A stretch of DNA of 64,000 nt from Mycobacterium sp. AZCC_0083 (GCF_014202335.1 NZ_JACHGP010000002.1:434001-498000); one strand, 5' to 3'; shown: positions 26,277-37,563, numbered from the stretch's first letter. Numbers and translations: made by a program. The notes: generated from the sequence alone by a model not told the origin.

Positions 26277-26462
26277 GCCGACCACCTCTCTCTCGGGCGA
26301 TGTCGCGTCTATCGTCACCCCCGGCAATGCGGTCCGCCAGATTGCGCACATTATGTTCACGCTCACGTTCAAGGCGCTGATGTGCGACGCGCCACGCCCA
26401 TTTCTGACCGTTTCTTCTCAGTGACTGCCCCTCCCCGACTTCCCACTGCGACCCACGCCTAC

Positions 26463-26533
26463 ACGACCGGTCGTCTCTGCGAACGTCCAGAAGTGGGTGC
26501 AGCGCTGCTCATCCACCACTAGCCTCGTCTAGT
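26463..26533. promoter_or_regulatory. Inverted repeats upstream of the P450 gene
   Basis: ACGACCGGTCGT at 26463-26474 is a perfect 12-base palindrome, and ACTAG-CCTCGT-CTAGT at 26518-26533 is a 5+5 inverted repeat. They lie 25-95 bases before the GTG of the P450 and could be an operator or promoter-proximal site. The evidence is symmetry and position only. Confidence 0.35.
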
Positions 26534-26557
26534 AGTCGATCGGCAGGGGCGAAGAAC

Positions 26558-27862
26558 GTGGCTGCGGACATCAAGACCCGATCGCACTGGCTGATGGGCT
26601 ATGGACTGTCCCGCGCGACGATGAAGCTGCTCGCTCGCCAGGGTGATCCGTTTGCCCAATTGATGATCGACAGCAGCCAGCCCGAGAACGTGTATGACCT
26701 CGTCGAGCAGGTCCGCCAGCGGGGGCGGATGTCCCCGGTCGTCGGCAACGGGTGGGTCACCGCTGACGCGCAGATTGTCCGTGACGTGCTACGCGACGGC
26801 AGGTTCCGGACCCTCAAACCGAAGGACCGGTCACCATTTCACGTCGTACAGCGGATGCTGGCGAAAACCAATCCCGGCGTGCTCAACGCCACCGAACCGC
26901 CGTCCCTGCTCGTCACTGATCCACCCGAGCATGCACGGTTGCGACGCCTGGTTTCGCGGGCATTCACCCCCCGCGCGATCGACGGGCTTCGTCGCCGCAT
27001 CGAGGAGATCTCCAGCACCCTGCTCGACGATCTGAGTGACCGCACCCAGTGTGATTTGGTCGCCACCTACGCTTCGCAAATCCCGATCGAAGTCATCGCC
27101 GAGATGCTGGGCATACCCCGCGACGAGATAACGCACCTCTACGCATTCGCCGACCCCGGCACCAAACTGCTCGCCGACACGGCCGTCTCTTGGCACGACT
27201 TCCGCACCGCCATCGCAGCGTTGCGCGAGTTCGAAGACTACATCGCCGCGCACATCGAGCGGCTCCGACGGCGCGGCGCCGACGACAGCATCTTGTCAGC
27301 CGTCAGCGATCTCACCGACAACGAAGTCCGGATGTTCGCGGGGCTGCTCCTGGGTGCCGGGTTCATCACTACGGCCCATGCATTCGGTAACGCAGTCGTG
27401 GCACTCGTGGGTCACCCCGATCAACTGGCACGGCTCCAGGCATGTCCCGAGGGCTGGCCCAACGCCGTCGAGGAGGTGCTGCGCTACGACTCGGTCATCC
27501 AAATCGCTGCCCGGGTGGCCACCGAGTCAATTCACATCGACGACTACACCGTGCAGAAGGGATCGGCCATCGTCCTGCTCGTCGGCGGCGCCAATCGTGA
27601 TCCCGCCGTCTTCGAACGTCCCGACGAATTCGACACTGCCCGTGCCAACGCCCGCGACCACATCAGCTTCAGCACCGGTATTCACGTCTGCCTCGGTGCC
27701 CCGCTCGCTCGCATGGAACTGCACATCGGCCTGCGAGCACTGTTCGAACGCTTCCCCCAACTAGCCCTCGCCGGCGAACCCACACTGAACGACAGCACCC
27801 TGCTGCACGGAATCAAACACTTGCCCGTCCACCTCGGACCCACGAGGGTCACCGCCGGCTAG
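26558..27862 (+). CDS. Cytochrome P450, CYP140-like
   Basis: A 434-residue soluble P450. The ExxR motif is EEVLRYDSVIQIAAR, and the heme loop is FSTGIHVCLGAPLARME with the Cys ligand. The N-terminus (HWLMGYGLSRATMKLLARQG) and the segments PPSLLVTDPPEHARLRRL and FTPRAIDGLRRRIEE resemble M. tuberculosis CYP140. In the I helix the usual A-G-x-E/D-T reads LGAGFITTAHAF, so the acidic residue of the proton relay is Ile. It is the first gene at the left end of the lipopeptide-type locus and could hydroxylate the acyl chain or a residue, but that link is inference. Confidence 0.92.
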   Translation: MAADIKTRSHWLMGYGLSRATMKLLARQGDPFAQLMIDSSQPENVYDLVEQVRQRGRMSPVVGNGWVTADAQIVRDVLRDGRFRTLKPKDRSPFHVVQRMLAKTNPGVLNATEPPSLLVTDPPEHARLRRLVSRAFTPRAIDGLRRRIEEISSTLLDDLSDRTQCDLVATYASQIPIEVIAEMLGIPRDEITHLYAFADPGTKLLADTAVSWHDFRTAIAALREFEDYIAAHIERLRRRGADDSILSAVSDLTDNEVRMFAGLLLGAGFITTAHAFGNAVVALVGHPDQLARLQACPEGWPNAVEEVLRYDSVIQIAARVATESIHIDDYTVQKGSAIVLLVGGANRDPAVFERPDEFDTARANARDHISFSTGIHVCLGAPLARMELHIGLRALFERFPQLALAGEPTLNDSTLLHGIKHLPVHLGPTRVTAG

Positions 27863-27894
27863 CAGTCCGCAAAGCCGACAACCAGGGAGTAGCC

Positions 27895-28218
27895 GTGCCG
27901 ACGCTGTACGAAGTCGTCAACTACCACTCATACGCCGAGTTCATGAGCGTGTACAACAGCTCCGACGCGTCGTTGATCATCAATGACCTATTGCTCCGGT
28001 CGTTGGGGAACTACGACACGACAACACGTTTCGCGATCGCCAGCCAGCTCCTCGACGACGGCGCTGACCCGGCAGCCCAGTACGAGATAGGGCACCGCTG
28101 GTCGCCCGGATGGACGAGTATCTACGCGATCGATGACGCCCCAGCACACCAGCGCGGACCGATTACAAGATGCCCGTGCCCTGAGCCACGAACGCGAATC
28201 CCACCAGCGTCAGGATAG
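27895..28218 (+). CDS. Hypothetical protein, probably 3'-truncated
   Basis: A 107-codon frame with GTG start after gggagtag, 32 bases behind the P450. The first 65 residues look like a real protein: LYEVVNYHSYAEFMSVYNS, SLIINDLLLRSLGNYDT and RFAIASQLLDDGADP, the last resembling an ankyrin-type helix pair. The tail (APAHQRGPITRCPCPEP) is Pro/Arg-rich and overlaps the 3' end of the convergent Gap-like gene by 56 bases. I suspect a gene cut short by rearrangement. Confidence 0.5.
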   Translation: MPTLYEVVNYHSYAEFMSVYNSSDASLIINDLLLRSLGNYDTTTRFAIASQLLDDGADPAAQYEIGHRWSPGWTSIYAIDDAPAHQRGPITRCPCPEPRTRIPPASG

Positions 28219-28951
28219 CTACCAGGATCGGTGTGCGATAGCCACCTACCCAGTCATGTACCAGCCGCAGTGCCGCTTGGGTTTTGGTCGGTGCGAGCAC
28301 ATTGCTGATCAGCACGATCTCGACGACCGCGAGGCTCACGACGACGAACACGACCGCGGCGCCGATCTGCGCGCCGATCACGGCCCCCGACGCCAGGATC
28401 GTGGCGAGCGAGAACATGACAAGGGAAGGGTTCGGCCCCGCCCAGAAGCCGATCACGAACGCAACCCACAAAGCGCCGCTCTCCCACGCCCTGTGGGCGC
28501 GCCTCAGCAGTCGCTGCGTGGCCGATGCGCCCTTCGCCGGCGCATCCTGGCCCCGCTTCAACAAACGCGAGATGGGCGACGACGCGTCCGAATCCGCAAC
28601 CGCGGTCGTTGTTTTGGCGTCCCGGGCCCGCCGACGTGTCACGAAGCGCACCGCCATCAGGGCCGCGATCGCCAGCACCAGTACACCCAGGAAGATTTCG
28701 ACGCGCCGGACGGTGGAACTCGCAGTGGTGGCGGGATTGGCCAAATCGTGCGCGAAGGACGAGAACAACGGCGTGAAGTGCAGCACCAGAAGCGGGACCA
28801 ACAGCAAGACGAAGCTCGCGCTCACGCAACCGATCCAATACACCAGCAGGTTTTGCGCAGGGCGTGGCCTGGAGATCAGCAGAAGATTGACGCCGAGACG
28901 TACCGGGTCGAGTGCGATCGGAAGTGCCAGCACCGCCACCGAACTCCACAT
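28163..28951 (-). CDS. Gap/Sap-family membrane protein (lipid-addressing)
   Basis: A 262-residue protein with six membrane helices: VAVLALPIALDPVRLGVNLL, VYWIGCVSASFVLLLVPLLV, IFLGVLVLAIAALMAVRFV, ALWVAFVIGFWAGPNPSLVM, IGAAVVFVVVSLAVVEIVLI and TPILVAILTLVGFAFVAQ. A charged cytosolic loop (RRRARDAKTTTAVADSDAS) separates helices 3 and 4. The family includes Gap of glycopeptidolipid export and Sap of sulfolipid export, which work with MmpL transporters. Here it is 75 bases downstream of the FAAL gene on the same strand, probably in one transcript. The ATG at 28951 is used; a TTG three codons upstream is possible. Confidence 0.88.
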   Translation of the reverse strand: MWSSVAVLALPIALDPVRLGVNLLLISRPRPAQNLLVYWIGCVSASFVLLLVPLLVLHFTPLFSSFAHDLANPATTASSTVRRVEIFLGVLVLAIAALMAVRFVTRRRARDAKTTTAVADSDASSPISRLLKRGQDAPAKGASATQRLLRRAHRAWESGALWVAFVIGFWAGPNPSLVMFSLATILASGAVIGAQIGAAVVFVVVSLAVVEIVLISNVLAPTKTQAALRLVHDWVGGYRTPILVAILTLVGFAFVAQGTGIL

Positions 28952-29026
28952 TGCCGACAACCTACCGCGCCCCGTCCGTCGCCGAACAAGCCGCGTCGCG
29001 ATGGCTTCGACTGTGGTGCAACGGGT

Positions 29027-30781
29027 TCACGAATCCAGACGATCGAATTGACCGTGCCGGTACTGCTCGACACACGACGCCCGTCTGACCTTGCCGCTGG
29101 TCGTGATCGGTATCGAACCCGGAGGCACCAGAACCAGATCCGCGATGCTGAGTCCGTGCGTGTTGAACACCGCCGACGCCACTTCGCGCCGAACGGCGAC
29201 CAGGTTCTCCGTCACCTCGTCGTCCGACGCGCCGCGCTTCTTCTGCTCGATGATGGTGACGAGTTTCTCCGTTTGACCGTCCGCGACCGATATCGCCGCG
29301 ACACGGCCTCCGGTGATCTCCTGGATCGTCGCCTCGATGTCGTCGGGGGCGTGATTGCGTCCGTAAACGATCAGAAGGTCCTTGATGCGTCCGACGATGA
29401 ACAGCTCACCGTCGGAGATGAAGCCGAGATCTCCAGTCCGCAGCCAAGGGCCTTCCGGCGTGCCATCCGACGGACCGACCAGCACGCCCCGGAAGGTGTC
29501 GTCAGTCTCTTGCGGTTTGCCCCAATACCCTTCAGCGACGTTGCCGCCGTGCACCCAAATCTCGCCCGTCGTCCCCGCCGGACACTCGGTGCTGGTGTCG
29601 GGATCCACGATCCGCACCACCGGGGCTTCCGGTTCGCCGTAACTGATCAGCGCGGTACCTCGCCCACCCACGAGCGGCTTCGCGTGCCCATCGGATAGTT
29701 TCTCGGCGTCGAAGTGAACGACTTTCGGCGGCTCACCCGGTGCCCGGGTGGATACGTACACCGTCGCCTCCGCAAGTCCGTAGGACGGTCGGACCACCGA
29801 CTCCCGCAGATTGAAACGGGAGAACCGCTGGGTGAAGCGGCGCAGGGTCGCCGGGTGCACGCGCTCACTACCGGTGACGATGATCAACACGTCCGAAAGA
29901 TCGAGGCCTGTCATGTCCTCGTCCGAGGTCTTGCGCGCCGCCAGTTCGAACCCGAAGTTCGGACCCGCCGTGTAGACGTGCCTATTGCTCGCCATCAACT
30001 GCATCCACCGCGCCGGCCGCTGCAGGAAGGCAACCGGGCTGGTGAGAACGGTGCGCAGCCCCAAGATGACCGGTGCACATATGCCAAGCAGCAAGCCCAT
30101 GTCGTGATAGAAGGGCAGCCACGACACGATGGTGGTGTCCGGCGGCGGAACCTTGCCGTAGTCGGCGAAGTAGCCGGCCATCAGTTGGTCGAAGTTGGCC
30201 TGAACGTTGTCGTGCGACATCATGACGCCGGCCGGCTGCCGGGTCGAGCCGGACGTGTATTGCAAGTACGCCGTACTGCCGCCGTCCACCTCGGCGTGAG
30301 GACCGGACCGAGAGTCTCGGCTCAGCAGGTCGACCTCGACCGGGGCCGCGCCCGAGTCCGGCCCGAGGTGTTCGGCGACGATGCCTGCGACCGCGGACGT
30401 CGTCAGCACCGCGGTGGGTGACGCGTCGCGGAAGACCAGACCGACACGCTCATCGATGGCGCCACCGAGCGGTACCGAAAGCGGAATCGCAATGCGACCC
30501 GCCTGCAGCGCGCCGAGAAACGCCACCACGTAATCGAGCCCTTGCGGCGCCAAGATGGCGGCGCGGTCACCCACGGACCCGCGAAGAGCAAGCTCCTTGG
30601 CAACGCTTGACGATCGCTGATACAGCTGCGACCACGTCAGCGACTCGGGGTCGCCTTCCCAGTTCCGGTCGTAATCGATGAAGGTGACCGCTACGTCGTC
30701 CGGCTGCAAACTGGCGCGCTCGCGCAGAACGGCGGGGATGGAAGCCTCAATCACGTCCGTCAGGTTACCGCGAGCAGTCAC
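29027..30781 (-). CDS. Fatty-acyl-AMP ligase (FAAL), FadD23-like
   Basis: A 584-residue ANL-family enzyme that activates a fatty acid as acyl-AMP for transfer to a PKS or NRPS carrier. Motifs: [20 protein letters not shown] (ATP loop), [55 protein letters not shown], and [19 protein letters not shown]. These track M. tuberculosis FadD23 closely, and the sequence has the FAAL-type segment after the ATP loop. C-terminal [17 protein letters not shown] holds the catalytic Lys. It is divergent from the PKS, as fadD23 is from pks2, and followed by the Gap-like gene. GTG 30781 is a likely start; TTG 30787 also fits. Confidence 0.93.
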   Translation of the reverse strand: MTARGNLTDVIEASIPAVLRERASLQPDDVAVTFIDYDRNWEGDPESLTWSQLYQRSSSVAKELALRGSVGDRAAILAPQGLDYVVAFLGALQAGRIAIPLSVPLGGAIDERVGLVFRDASPTAVLTTSAVAGIVAEHLGPDSGAAPVEVDLLSRDSRSGPHAEVDGGSTAYLQYTSGSTRQPAGVMMSHDNVQANFDQLMAGYFADYGKVPPPDTTIVSWLPFYHDMGLLLGICAPVILGLRTVLTSPVAFLQRPARWMQLMASNRHVYTAGPNFGFELAARKTSDEDMTGLDLSDVLIIVTGSERVHPATLRRFTQRFSRFNLRESVVRPSYGLAEATVYVSTRAPGEPPKVVHFDAEKLSDGHAKPLVGGRGTALISYGEPEAPVVRIVDPDTSTECPAGTTGEIWVHGGNVAEGYWGKPQETDDTFRGVLVGPSDGTPEGPWLRTGDLGFISDGELFIVGRIKDLLIVYGRNHAPDDIEATIQEITGGRVAAISVADGQTEKLVTIIEQKKRGASDDEVTENLVAVRREVASAVFNTHGLSIADLVLVPPGSIPITTSGKVRRASCVEQYRHGQFDRLDS

Positions 30782-30873
30782 TGCCAAAGCGCTGTGAAAA
30801 ACGGCGTCTCAGAACCCAACGTGCTCAGGGTCTGGACCCAGCCGCCGCGGTCTATCGTTGTCGCCGTGACACG
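30782..30873. promoter_or_regulatory. Short divergent promoter region between FAAL and PKS
   Basis: Only about 90 bases separate the two divergent starts, so both promoters must overlap here and the two genes are likely expressed together. I see no strong palindrome in it. Confidence 0.5.
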
Positions 30874-33800
30874 GTGCCACGCCAGGGAGCGGTCAAGGTT
30901 GTGAGTTGGTCTTCGGCGTCGGCCGATCATTCGTCCGCGACGAGCGTCGCACCAGTTACCCCAGTTGCCGTCATCGGCATGGCGTGTCGACTGCCAGGCG
31001 GCATCGATTCACCAGAGCAACTTTGGGAAGCGTTGCTGCGTGGCGATGACCTGGTCACCGAGATTCCGGCCAACCGCTGGGACGCCGATGACTTCTACGA
31101 TCCCGAGCCCGGCATGCACGGCCGGTCGGTCTCCAAGTGGGGCGCCTTCCTCGACGACGTCAGCGGCTTCGACGCTGAGTTCTTCGGCATCAACGAGCGC
31201 GAGGCGACATCGCTCGATCCGCAGCATCGGCTGCTGCTTGAGACTTCCTGGGAAGCCGTCGAACATGCCGGTCTCACACCGGAATTGGTGACGGGCTCGC
31301 TGACCGGTGTGTTCGTCGGACTGACTCACGTCGACTATCAATTGGTGGCCGCCCAATCCCCCACCATGGAAGGGCCATACGGCTTTCAGGGCAACAGTTT
31401 CAGCATGGCGTCAGGGCGGATTGCCCATGCCCTGCGTGTACACGGTCCCGCCGTCACGGTCGACACCGCCTGTTCGTCGAGTCTGTTCGCCGTGCACATG
31501 GCGTGTCGCAGCCTCAACGATGGCGAAAGCGACCTCGCCCTGGCGGGTGGTGCGTACGTGATGCTGGAACCGCGCAAGTACGCTGCGGCGTCGGCGCAGA
31601 GCATGCTGTCACCAACGGGACGCTGTCGTGCGTTCGACGCGGCGGCGGACGGATTCACCTCCGGCGAGGGTGTCGCCATGGTCCTGCTCAAGCGCTTGCC
31701 CGATGCGTTGCGCGACGGCGATCGGATCCTGGCCGTGGTGCGTGGCACCGCGGCGAATCAGGACGGCCACACCGTGCACATCGGGACGCCATCGCAACGG
31801 GCGCAAAGCGCCGTGTACCGAAAGGCGCTGGCCGCGGCCGGTGTTGACGCCAACACGGTCGGCATGGTGGAGGCTCACGGCCCCGGCACCCCCATCGGTG
31901 ACCCCATCGAGTACGCGAGCCTGGCCGAGGTCTACGGCATCGATGGCCCCTGCGCGCTCGGGTCGTCGAAGACCAACTTCGGCCATACCCAGTCGGCCGC
32001 AGGGGCACTCGGACTCATGAAGGCCGTCCTCGCGCTACAACACGGATTGGTGCCGCAGAACCTACACTTCAACCGGTTGCCTGACGCGCTGGCCCGCATC
32101 GACACCAAACTCTTCGTACCGCAAGAGGTTTCACCGTGGACCAGCAACGGCGGCCAGCCCCGCCGCGCGGCGGTGTCGAACTACGGGCTTTCTGGAACCA
32201 ATGTCCATGCAGTGTTGGAGCAGGCGCCGACATCCACGGCCGAAGACGAGCCGGATGAGGCTGCGCCACTGCTGTTTCCGCTGTCGTCCAGCTCGGCCGA
32301 CGAGCTGCGTCGCACCGCAGGCCGGCTCGCCGAATGGCTCGGCGCACACGACGACGTGGGGCTGCCCGATCTGGCGTACACACTGGCCCGTCGGCGCGCG
32401 CACCGGTCGGTCCGCACCGCCGTCATCGCGCGCGACAAGCCGGAACTCACTGCGGCGCTACGCGAGGTCGCCGAGAACGTCACCCCTTACGGGTCGGCGA
32501 CCGGGTACGACGATCAGGGACCGGTGTGGGTGTTCTCCGGCCAGGGTTCCCAGTGGGCCGGGATGGGAGCTGAGCTTTTGGCGAACGAACCGGTGTTCGC
32601 CGCCACCGTCGCCAAGGCCGAGCGGGTGATCTCATCCGAATGCGGATTCTCGGTGACCGAGGCGATGTCGGCAGGCCAGACTGTGACCGGCCAAGACCGG
32701 ATCCAGCCGACGCTGTTCACCATGCAGGTTGCCTTGGCCGCCATCCTGAAGGCATACGGTGTGCGCCCTGGCGCGGTCATCGGACATTCGGTCGGCGAGG
32801 CCGCGGCGGCCGTCGTCGCGGGCGCGCTCTCGCTGGATGACGGGCTGCGCGTGGTGTGCCGCCGCGCCGGACTGATGTCCCGGGTCGCCGGTGCCGGCGC
32901 CACGGCGTCGGTGCAACTTCCTGCCCAGCAAGTCCTTTCGGAGTTGGCGGTCCGCGGCAAGAACGACGTCGTGGTCGCGGTAGTCGCGTCACCGGAGTCG
33001 ACGGTGATTGCCGGCGCGGCGCCGCTGGTTCGCGAACTGGTCGCGAACTGGGAGCAGCGTGACGTGATGGCCCGCGAGATTCCCACCGACGTCGCATTCC
33101 ATTCGCCTCACGTCGACCCGATCGTCAACGACCTCACCGAGTCACTCGCCGAGCTCAAGCCGATGACGCCGGAGATTCCCTTCTACTCGGCGACGTCGTA
33201 CGACCCACGGGAACAACCGGTATGCGATGCCCGCTACTGGGCGGCCAACATGCGCCGCATGGTGCGGTTCGCCGCGGCGGTGCGCGCCGCTCTGGAGGAT
33301 GGCCACCGAGTCTTCGCCGAGTTGGCGCCCCATCCCCTTCTCACCCACGCGATCGAACAGACCGCCAGAAGCATCGACATGCACCCGGCGATTCTGGCGG
33401 GTATGCGCAGGGATCAAGAACTCCCCCACGGGCTGAAGGAATTCGTCGGCCAACTTCATTGCGCGGGCGCAGCGGTCGACTTTTCGGTGCTCTACCCGAA
33501 TGGGCAGCTGGTGGATGCACCGCTGCCGACCTGGACCCACCAGCGGCTGTGGTTCAGCAACGACGGTGATGAAGGCGCACCGCGCGGCGGTCACACCGTG
33601 TCGGTACATCCCCTGTTGGGTCAACACGTTCGCTTGCAAGAGGAGCCCGAGCGCCACGTCTGGCAGTCCGCCGTCGGGACGGACACCCAACCGTGGCTGG
33701 GCGATCACCAGATCCACGACGTCGCCGTGTTCCCAGGGGCGGCCTATTGTGAGATGGCTCTGGCCGCGGCTGGCACGGTGCTCGGCGAATCCGCCGAAGC

Positions 33801-36800
33801 CCGCGACATCCGCTTCGAGCAGGCATTGCTCCTCGATGCGCAGACCGCGGTCGGTGTCGTCGCATCGATCGAGACGCCGGGCGTCTTCGACTTCGTGGTG
33901 GCGACCAATCAGCAGGGCGAGCAGGTGCGGCATGCCGCAGCCGTTCTGCATGCTGCAGACGACGAACGACCGCCCACGCACGACGTGTCGGGCCTGCTGG
34001 CCGCGCACCCCGACCGCCACGACGGCAGCGTCGTTCGGGATCGGCTTGGCCAGAACGGTATTCACTATGGTCCGGCCTTCACGAGCCTGATTGCCGTGCA
34101 TACGGGTGCGGACGGGTTGGGTACCGTGCTGGCCGAAGTCGCGCCGACCGGGCCGATCCGCGCGGAGCAGGCCGCGTACGGCGTGCACCCCGCGCTCCTG
34201 GACGCCTGTTTCCAGTCGGTCGCCGCTCACCCGGACGTTCAAGCGATCGGCGGGGACGCGCTGGCCGTGCCGACGGGTGCCCGACGCCTGCGCGCCTACG
34301 ACTCGGCGCGCAACGCCCGGTTCTGCTTGACTCGCGTCACCGCCGGTTCCACCGGTATCGAAGCCGACGTCGAGGTGCTCGACCGGCACGGCACGGTGCT
34401 GCTCGTCGTACAGGGGCTGCGATTCTCGACCGGCGCATCCGAGAACGCACGCAAGGACCGGGTGCTGTCCGAACGCTTGTTGACCATCGAATGGCAGCAG
34501 CGCCAGCTGCCCGAGCTGCCCAAGGCCGACGCGGGAACGTGGCTGCTCATCGGCTGTCCCACTGAGGATGTGGTGGTCACCGAGCTGAGCGCGGCACTGG
34601 AGAGCCATGGCGCGCATTGCCTCAGCATGGACTGGCCCCACCACGCCGGTAGTTCGAACGTCGAGACGCTCAGAAACCAATTGCGCAGCGGTGAATTGAC
34701 CGGTGTGGTGGTCGTGACCGGGCCTCGGGACGCCGCAGACGAGCAGAGCGCGCTGCAAGGCCGCGAGTACGTGCAGCATCTGGTGCATGTCGCCAGCGAA
34801 TTGGTGGAGACGTCCGGGGAGCCACCGCGTCTGTACGTGGTGACACGCGGCGCACAGGCGGTGCTCGAAGGCGAGCGGCCCAACTTGGAGCAGGCCGGGC
34901 TGCGTGGCCTGATCAGGGTGATCGGCAATGAGCATCCACCTCTCGGCGCCACCCACGTCGACGTCGACGACGCCGAAGGAGTCGCCGGACTGCTGGCACG
35001 GCAACTTCTCGTCGGGTCGGACGAGGACGAGACCGCGTGGCGAAACGGCCACTGGCACACCGCTCGGCTGTATCCAAGGCCGCTTGGCCCCGAAGAGCGG
35101 CACACCGCCGACGCCGACCCGCAGCGCGACGGAATGCGTCTGCAGATGCGCACACCCGGCGATTTGGAGTCGCTGGAACTCGTTGCCACCGAACGGGTTC
35201 CGCCGGAGCCGGGCCAGATCGAGGTCACGGTTCTGGCGTCGAGCATCAACTTCGCCGACGTGTTGGTGGCGTTCGGCCGTTACCCCTCCTTCGAGGGACG
35301 ACTACCGGAACTGGGCGCCGACTTCGCCGGGGTGGTGACCGCGGTCGGACCCGACGTGACCGACCACGCGGTGGGCGATCACGTGGCAGGTCTCTGCGCC
35401 GACGGCTCTTGGCGCACCTTCCTGACCTGCGACGCGCGCCTGGCCGTCACGCTGCCTGCCGGCCTCTCCGACGCCCACGCGGCCGCGGCGACCACTGCGC
35501 ACGCCACCGCCTACTACGGCCTGCACGACCTGGCCCACCTCACCGACGGCGACAAGGTGTTGATCCACTCCGCGACGGGCGGGGTTGGCCAAGCGGCGAT
35601 CGCCATCGCCCGCGCCGCGGGGGCCGAGATCTACGCCACCGCGGGCAGCGATGCACGTCGAGACCTTTTGCGCAACATGGGCATCGAGCACGTGTACGAC
35701 TCACGAAGCCTGGAGTTCGCCGATCAGGTTCGAGACGACACCCACGGGTACGGCGTGGACGTCGTGCTCAACTCCGTCACCGGCGCGGCTCAGCGCGCCA
35801 GCCTCGAATTACTCGCGTTCGGTGGACGATTCGTCGAGATCGGTAAACGCGACATCTACGGCGACACCCGGATGGGGCTCTTCCCCTTCCGGCGCAACCT
35901 CACGTTCTACGCCGTCGACCTCGGGCTGCTGGCACACAGCCACCCGGACCGGTTTCGGCGACTGTTGACCACGGTGTATCAACTCACCGCCGACGGTTCG
36001 CTGCCGCCGCCCGACTGCACCCACTACCCGCTCTCCGAGGCCATCACGGCCATTCGGGCGATGAGCGGCGCGCAGCACACCGGCAAGCTGGTACTCGACG
36101 TCCCGACCACCGGCCGGGTGCGAGTGGCGGTGCCGCCGGCTCAGGTCGAGGTCTTCCGGCGAGACGGCGCGTACATCGTCACCGGCGGACTTGGGGGCCT
36201 TGGCCTGTTCTTGGCCGATCACATGGCCTCCGCGGGTGCCGGGCGCATTGTGCTGTCCTCGCGGACCCAGCCAACCGCGGAATTGCTCGAGAGGATCGAC
36301 GCCATCCGGGCGAGCGGCACCGACGTCGTCGTCGAGTGCGGCGACATCGCAGAACCCGACACCGCGTCGCGGTTGGTCGCGACGGCGACCGCCACCGGGC
36401 TGCCAGTGCGCGGCGTTCTGCATGCCGCCGGGGTGATCGAGGACGCCATGCTGCCCAACGTCACCGACGATCTGATCGAACGTGACTGGGCACCAAAGGT
36501 TTACGGTGCCTGGAATCTGCATGGCGCTACGGTCGGCGAACCGTTGGATTGGTTCTGCTCCTTCTCTTCGGCGGCCGCGCTGGTCGGCTCGCCGGGGCAG
36601 GGCGCCTACGCTGCGGCCAACAGCTGGCTAGACGCCTTCGCGAGGTGGCGTCGAGATCGTGGCCTACCCGCCAATACCATCGCGTGGGGCGCGTGGGCCG
36701 AGATCGGGCGCGGTACCGCGATGGCGGCGAGCGCCGAGGTTGCCATCGCTCCAGACGAAGGCGCGTACGCATTCGAAGTCCTGTTGCGCCATGACCGCGC

Positions 36801-37185
36801 CTACGGCGGCTACGCCCCGATCGCCGGCACCCCGTGGCTGTCGGCCTTCGCCCAACGCACACCCTTCGCCGAGGCATTCCGCGCCACCAGCAAGAACCCA
36901 GTGGGCGCAAGCAAGTTGCGCGCCGAACTCGACGAACTGCCCCACGACGAATGGCCTTTGCGGTTGCGGCGGATGATCTCCGATCAGGTCAGCGTCATCG
37001 TGCGTCGCAGCATCGATCCGGACCGGCCGCTGCCCGAATGCGGCATCGACTCGTTGGGCGCCCTCGAACTGATCACCCGCATCGAGGCCGAGACCGGAGT
37101 GCGCGTCAGGGCGACGGAGATCACCACCATTCGTGGCCTCGCGGGGCTTCTCTACGAGAAACTCGCACCCGCCGAAACCGCCTGA
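30874..37185 (+). CDS. Iterative type I polyketide synthase, Mas/Pks2-like (KS-AT-DH-ER-KR-ACP)
   Basis: A complete 2103-residue PKS close to Mas (about 2110). KS residues 30-455: [34 protein letters not shown] about 545-860: [34 protein letters not shown] about 910-1200: [22 protein letters not shown] about 1420-1740: NADPH site [21 protein letters not shown] about 1760-1960: [29 protein letters not shown] about 2010-2090: [12 protein letters not shown], phosphopantetheine Ser about 2060. It should extend an acyl primer with full reduction. Mas reads DVASHSPQ where this protein reads DVAFHSPH, and it has GHSVGE; both point to malonyl and not methylmalonyl units. The KS has EAHGPGT instead of EAHGTGT. 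GTG 30874 is assumed; GTG 30901 is an alternative. Confidence 0.95.
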   Translation: MPRQGAVKVVSWSSASADHSSATSVAPVTPVAVIGMACRLPGGIDSPEQLWEALLRGDDLVTEIPANRWDADDFYDPEPGMHGRSVSKWGAFLDDVSGFDAEFFGINEREATSLDPQHRLLLETSWEAVEHAGLTPELVTGSLTGVFVGLTHVDYQLVAAQSPTMEGPYGFQGNSFSMASGRIAHALRVHGPAVTVDTACSSSLFAVHMACRSLNDGESDLALAGGAYVMLEPRKYAAASAQSMLSPTGRCRAFDAAADGFTSGEGVAMVLLKRLPDALRDGDRILAVVRGTAANQDGHTVHIGTPSQRAQSAVYRKALAAAGVDANTVGMVEAHGPGTPIGDPIEYASLAEVYGIDGPCALGSSKTNFGHTQSAAGALGLMKAVLALQHGLVPQNLHFNRLPDALARIDTKLFVPQEVSPWTSNGGQPRRAAVSNYGLSGTNVHAVLEQAPTSTAEDEPDEAAPLLFPLSSSSADELRRTAGRLAEWLGAHDDVGLPDLAYTLARRRAHRSVRTAVIARDKPELTAALREVAENVTPYGSATGYDDQGPVWVFSGQGSQWAGMGAELLANEPVFAATVAKAERVISSECGFSVTEAMSAGQTVTGQDRIQPTLFTMQVALAAILKAYGVRPGAVIGHSVGEAAAAVVAGALSLDDGLRVVCRRAGLMSRVAGAGATASVQLPAQQVLSELAVRGKNDVVVAVVASPESTVIAGAAPLVRELVANWEQRDVMAREIPTDVAFHSPHVDPIVNDLTESLAELKPMTPEIPFYSATSYDPREQPVCDARYWAANMRRMVRFAAAVRAALEDGHRVFAELAPHPLLTHAIEQTARSIDMHPAILAGMRRDQELPHGLKEFVGQLHCAGAAVDFSVLYPNGQLVDAPLPTWTHQRLWFSNDGDEGAPRGGHTVSVHPLLGQHVRLQEEPERHVWQSAVGTDTQPWLGDHQIHDVAVFPGAAYCEMALAAAGTVLGESAEARDIRFEQALLLDAQTAVGVVASIETPGVFDFVVATNQQGEQVRHAAAVLHAADDERPPTHDVSGLLAAHPDRHDGSVVRDRLGQNGIHYGPAFTSLIAVHTGADGLGTVLAEVAPTGPIRAEQAAYGVHPALLDACFQSVAAHPDVQAIGGDALAVPTGARRLRAYDSARNARFCLTRVTAGSTGIEADVEVLDRHGTVLLVVQGLRFSTGASENARKDRVLSERLLTIEWQQRQLPELPKADAGTWLLIGCPTEDVVVTELSAALESHGAHCLSMDWPHHAGSSNVETLRNQLRSGELTGVVVVTGPRDAADEQSALQGREYVQHLVHVASELVETSGEPPRLYVVTRGAQAVLEGERPNLEQAGLRGLIRVIGNEHPPLGATHVDVDDAEGVAGLLARQLLVGSDEDETAWRNGHWHTARLYPRPLGPEERHTADADPQRDGMRLQMRTPGDLESLELVATERVPPEPGQIEVTVLASSINFADVLVAFGRYPSFEGRLPELGADFAGVVTAVGPDVTDHAVGDHVAGLCADGSWRTFLTCDARLAVTLPAGLSDAHAAAATTAHATAYYGLHDLAHLTDGDKVLIHSATGGVGQAAIAIARAAGAEIYATAGSDARRDLLRNMGIEHVYDSRSLEFADQVRDDTHGYGVDVVLNSVTGAAQRASLELLAFGGRFVEIGKRDIYGDTRMGLFPFRRNLTFYAVDLGLLAHSHPDRFRRLLTTVYQLTADGSLPPPDCTHYPLSEAITAIRAMSGAQHTGKLVLDVPTTGRVRVAVPPAQVEVFRRDGAYIVTGGLGGLGLFLADHMASAGAGRIVLSSRTQPTAELLERIDAIRASGTDVVVECGDIAEPDTASRLVATATATGLPVRGVLHAAGVIEDAMLPNVTDDLIERDWAPKVYGAWNLHGATVGEPLDWFCSFSSAAALVGSPGQGAYAAANSWLDAFARWRRDRGLPANTIAWGAWAEIGRGTAMAASAEVAIAPDEGAYAFEVLLRHDRAYGGYAPIAGTPWLSAFAQRTPFAEAFRATSKNPVGASKLRAELDELPHDEWPLRLRRMISDQVSVIVRRSIDPDRPLPECGIDSLGALELITRIEAETGVRVRATEITTIRGLAGLLYEKLAPAETA

Positions 37186-37194
37186 CTTGACTTG

Positions 37195-37563
37195 TTATCG
37201 AGACAATTTCGGATTGAGGAAGACGTATAGCGTATCGATCTTGTTCTCACGAACGACGACGACGTCGAGTCCGGTGTACTCGGGCGTCTCGTCCTTCGGA
37301 CCGGAGCCCCACGCAAGGATTCCACCGTCGTGGAGCGCTTGAGGCTCGCCGTAGGGTGTATAGACGAAGTGCGGATGGGTCGCGCGGAGTTCCCCGGCGA
37401 ACTTGTCCACGGCGTCGTGTCCGACAAAGACGCCGTCCTGAACATGGACCACGCAATCGTCGGTATAGAACTCTTCGACGGCAGCGCGGCGACGAGCCGC
37501 ATCACCTTCGCCGAAGACCTCCTGAAGGTTTCGATCAAGAAGTTCTGCAATACGCTCGGTCAC
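37195..37563 (-). CDS. SnoaL/NTF2-like protein
   Basis: A 122-residue NTF2-fold protein: RIAELLDRNLQEVFGEGDAA, FYTDDCVVHVQDGVFVGHDA, KFAGELRATHPHFVYTPYG, GILAWGSGPKDETPEYTGLD and TLYVFLNPKL. GAGGAGGGG lies six bases before the GTG at 37563, which decides the start. Its stop is 9 bases from the PKS stop (convergent). It is the last gene of an operon with WrbA-like and another SnoaL-like protein. Confidence 0.85.
   Translation of the reverse strand: MTERIAELLDRNLQEVFGEGDAARRRAAVEEFYTDDCVVHVQDGVFVGHDAVDKFAGELRATHPHFVYTPYGEPQALHDGGILAWGSGPKDETPEYTGLDVVVVRENKIDTLYVFLNPKLSR

Noticed and set aside
28133..29698. A 521-codon plus-strand frame across the Gap-like and FAAL genes
   Set aside because: Covers two well-supported genes on the other strand and has no recognisable domain.
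33142..35103. A 653-codon minus-strand frame inside the PKS
   Set aside because: Antisense to intact AT, DH and linker regions of the PKS; composition is typical of a shadow frame.
30874..37185. Reading the PKS as a true mycocerosic acid synthase
   Set aside because: Overall match to Mas is strong, but the AT specificity loop is malonyl-like and the neighbours are NRPS and MmpL genes, not a DIM/PGL locus.
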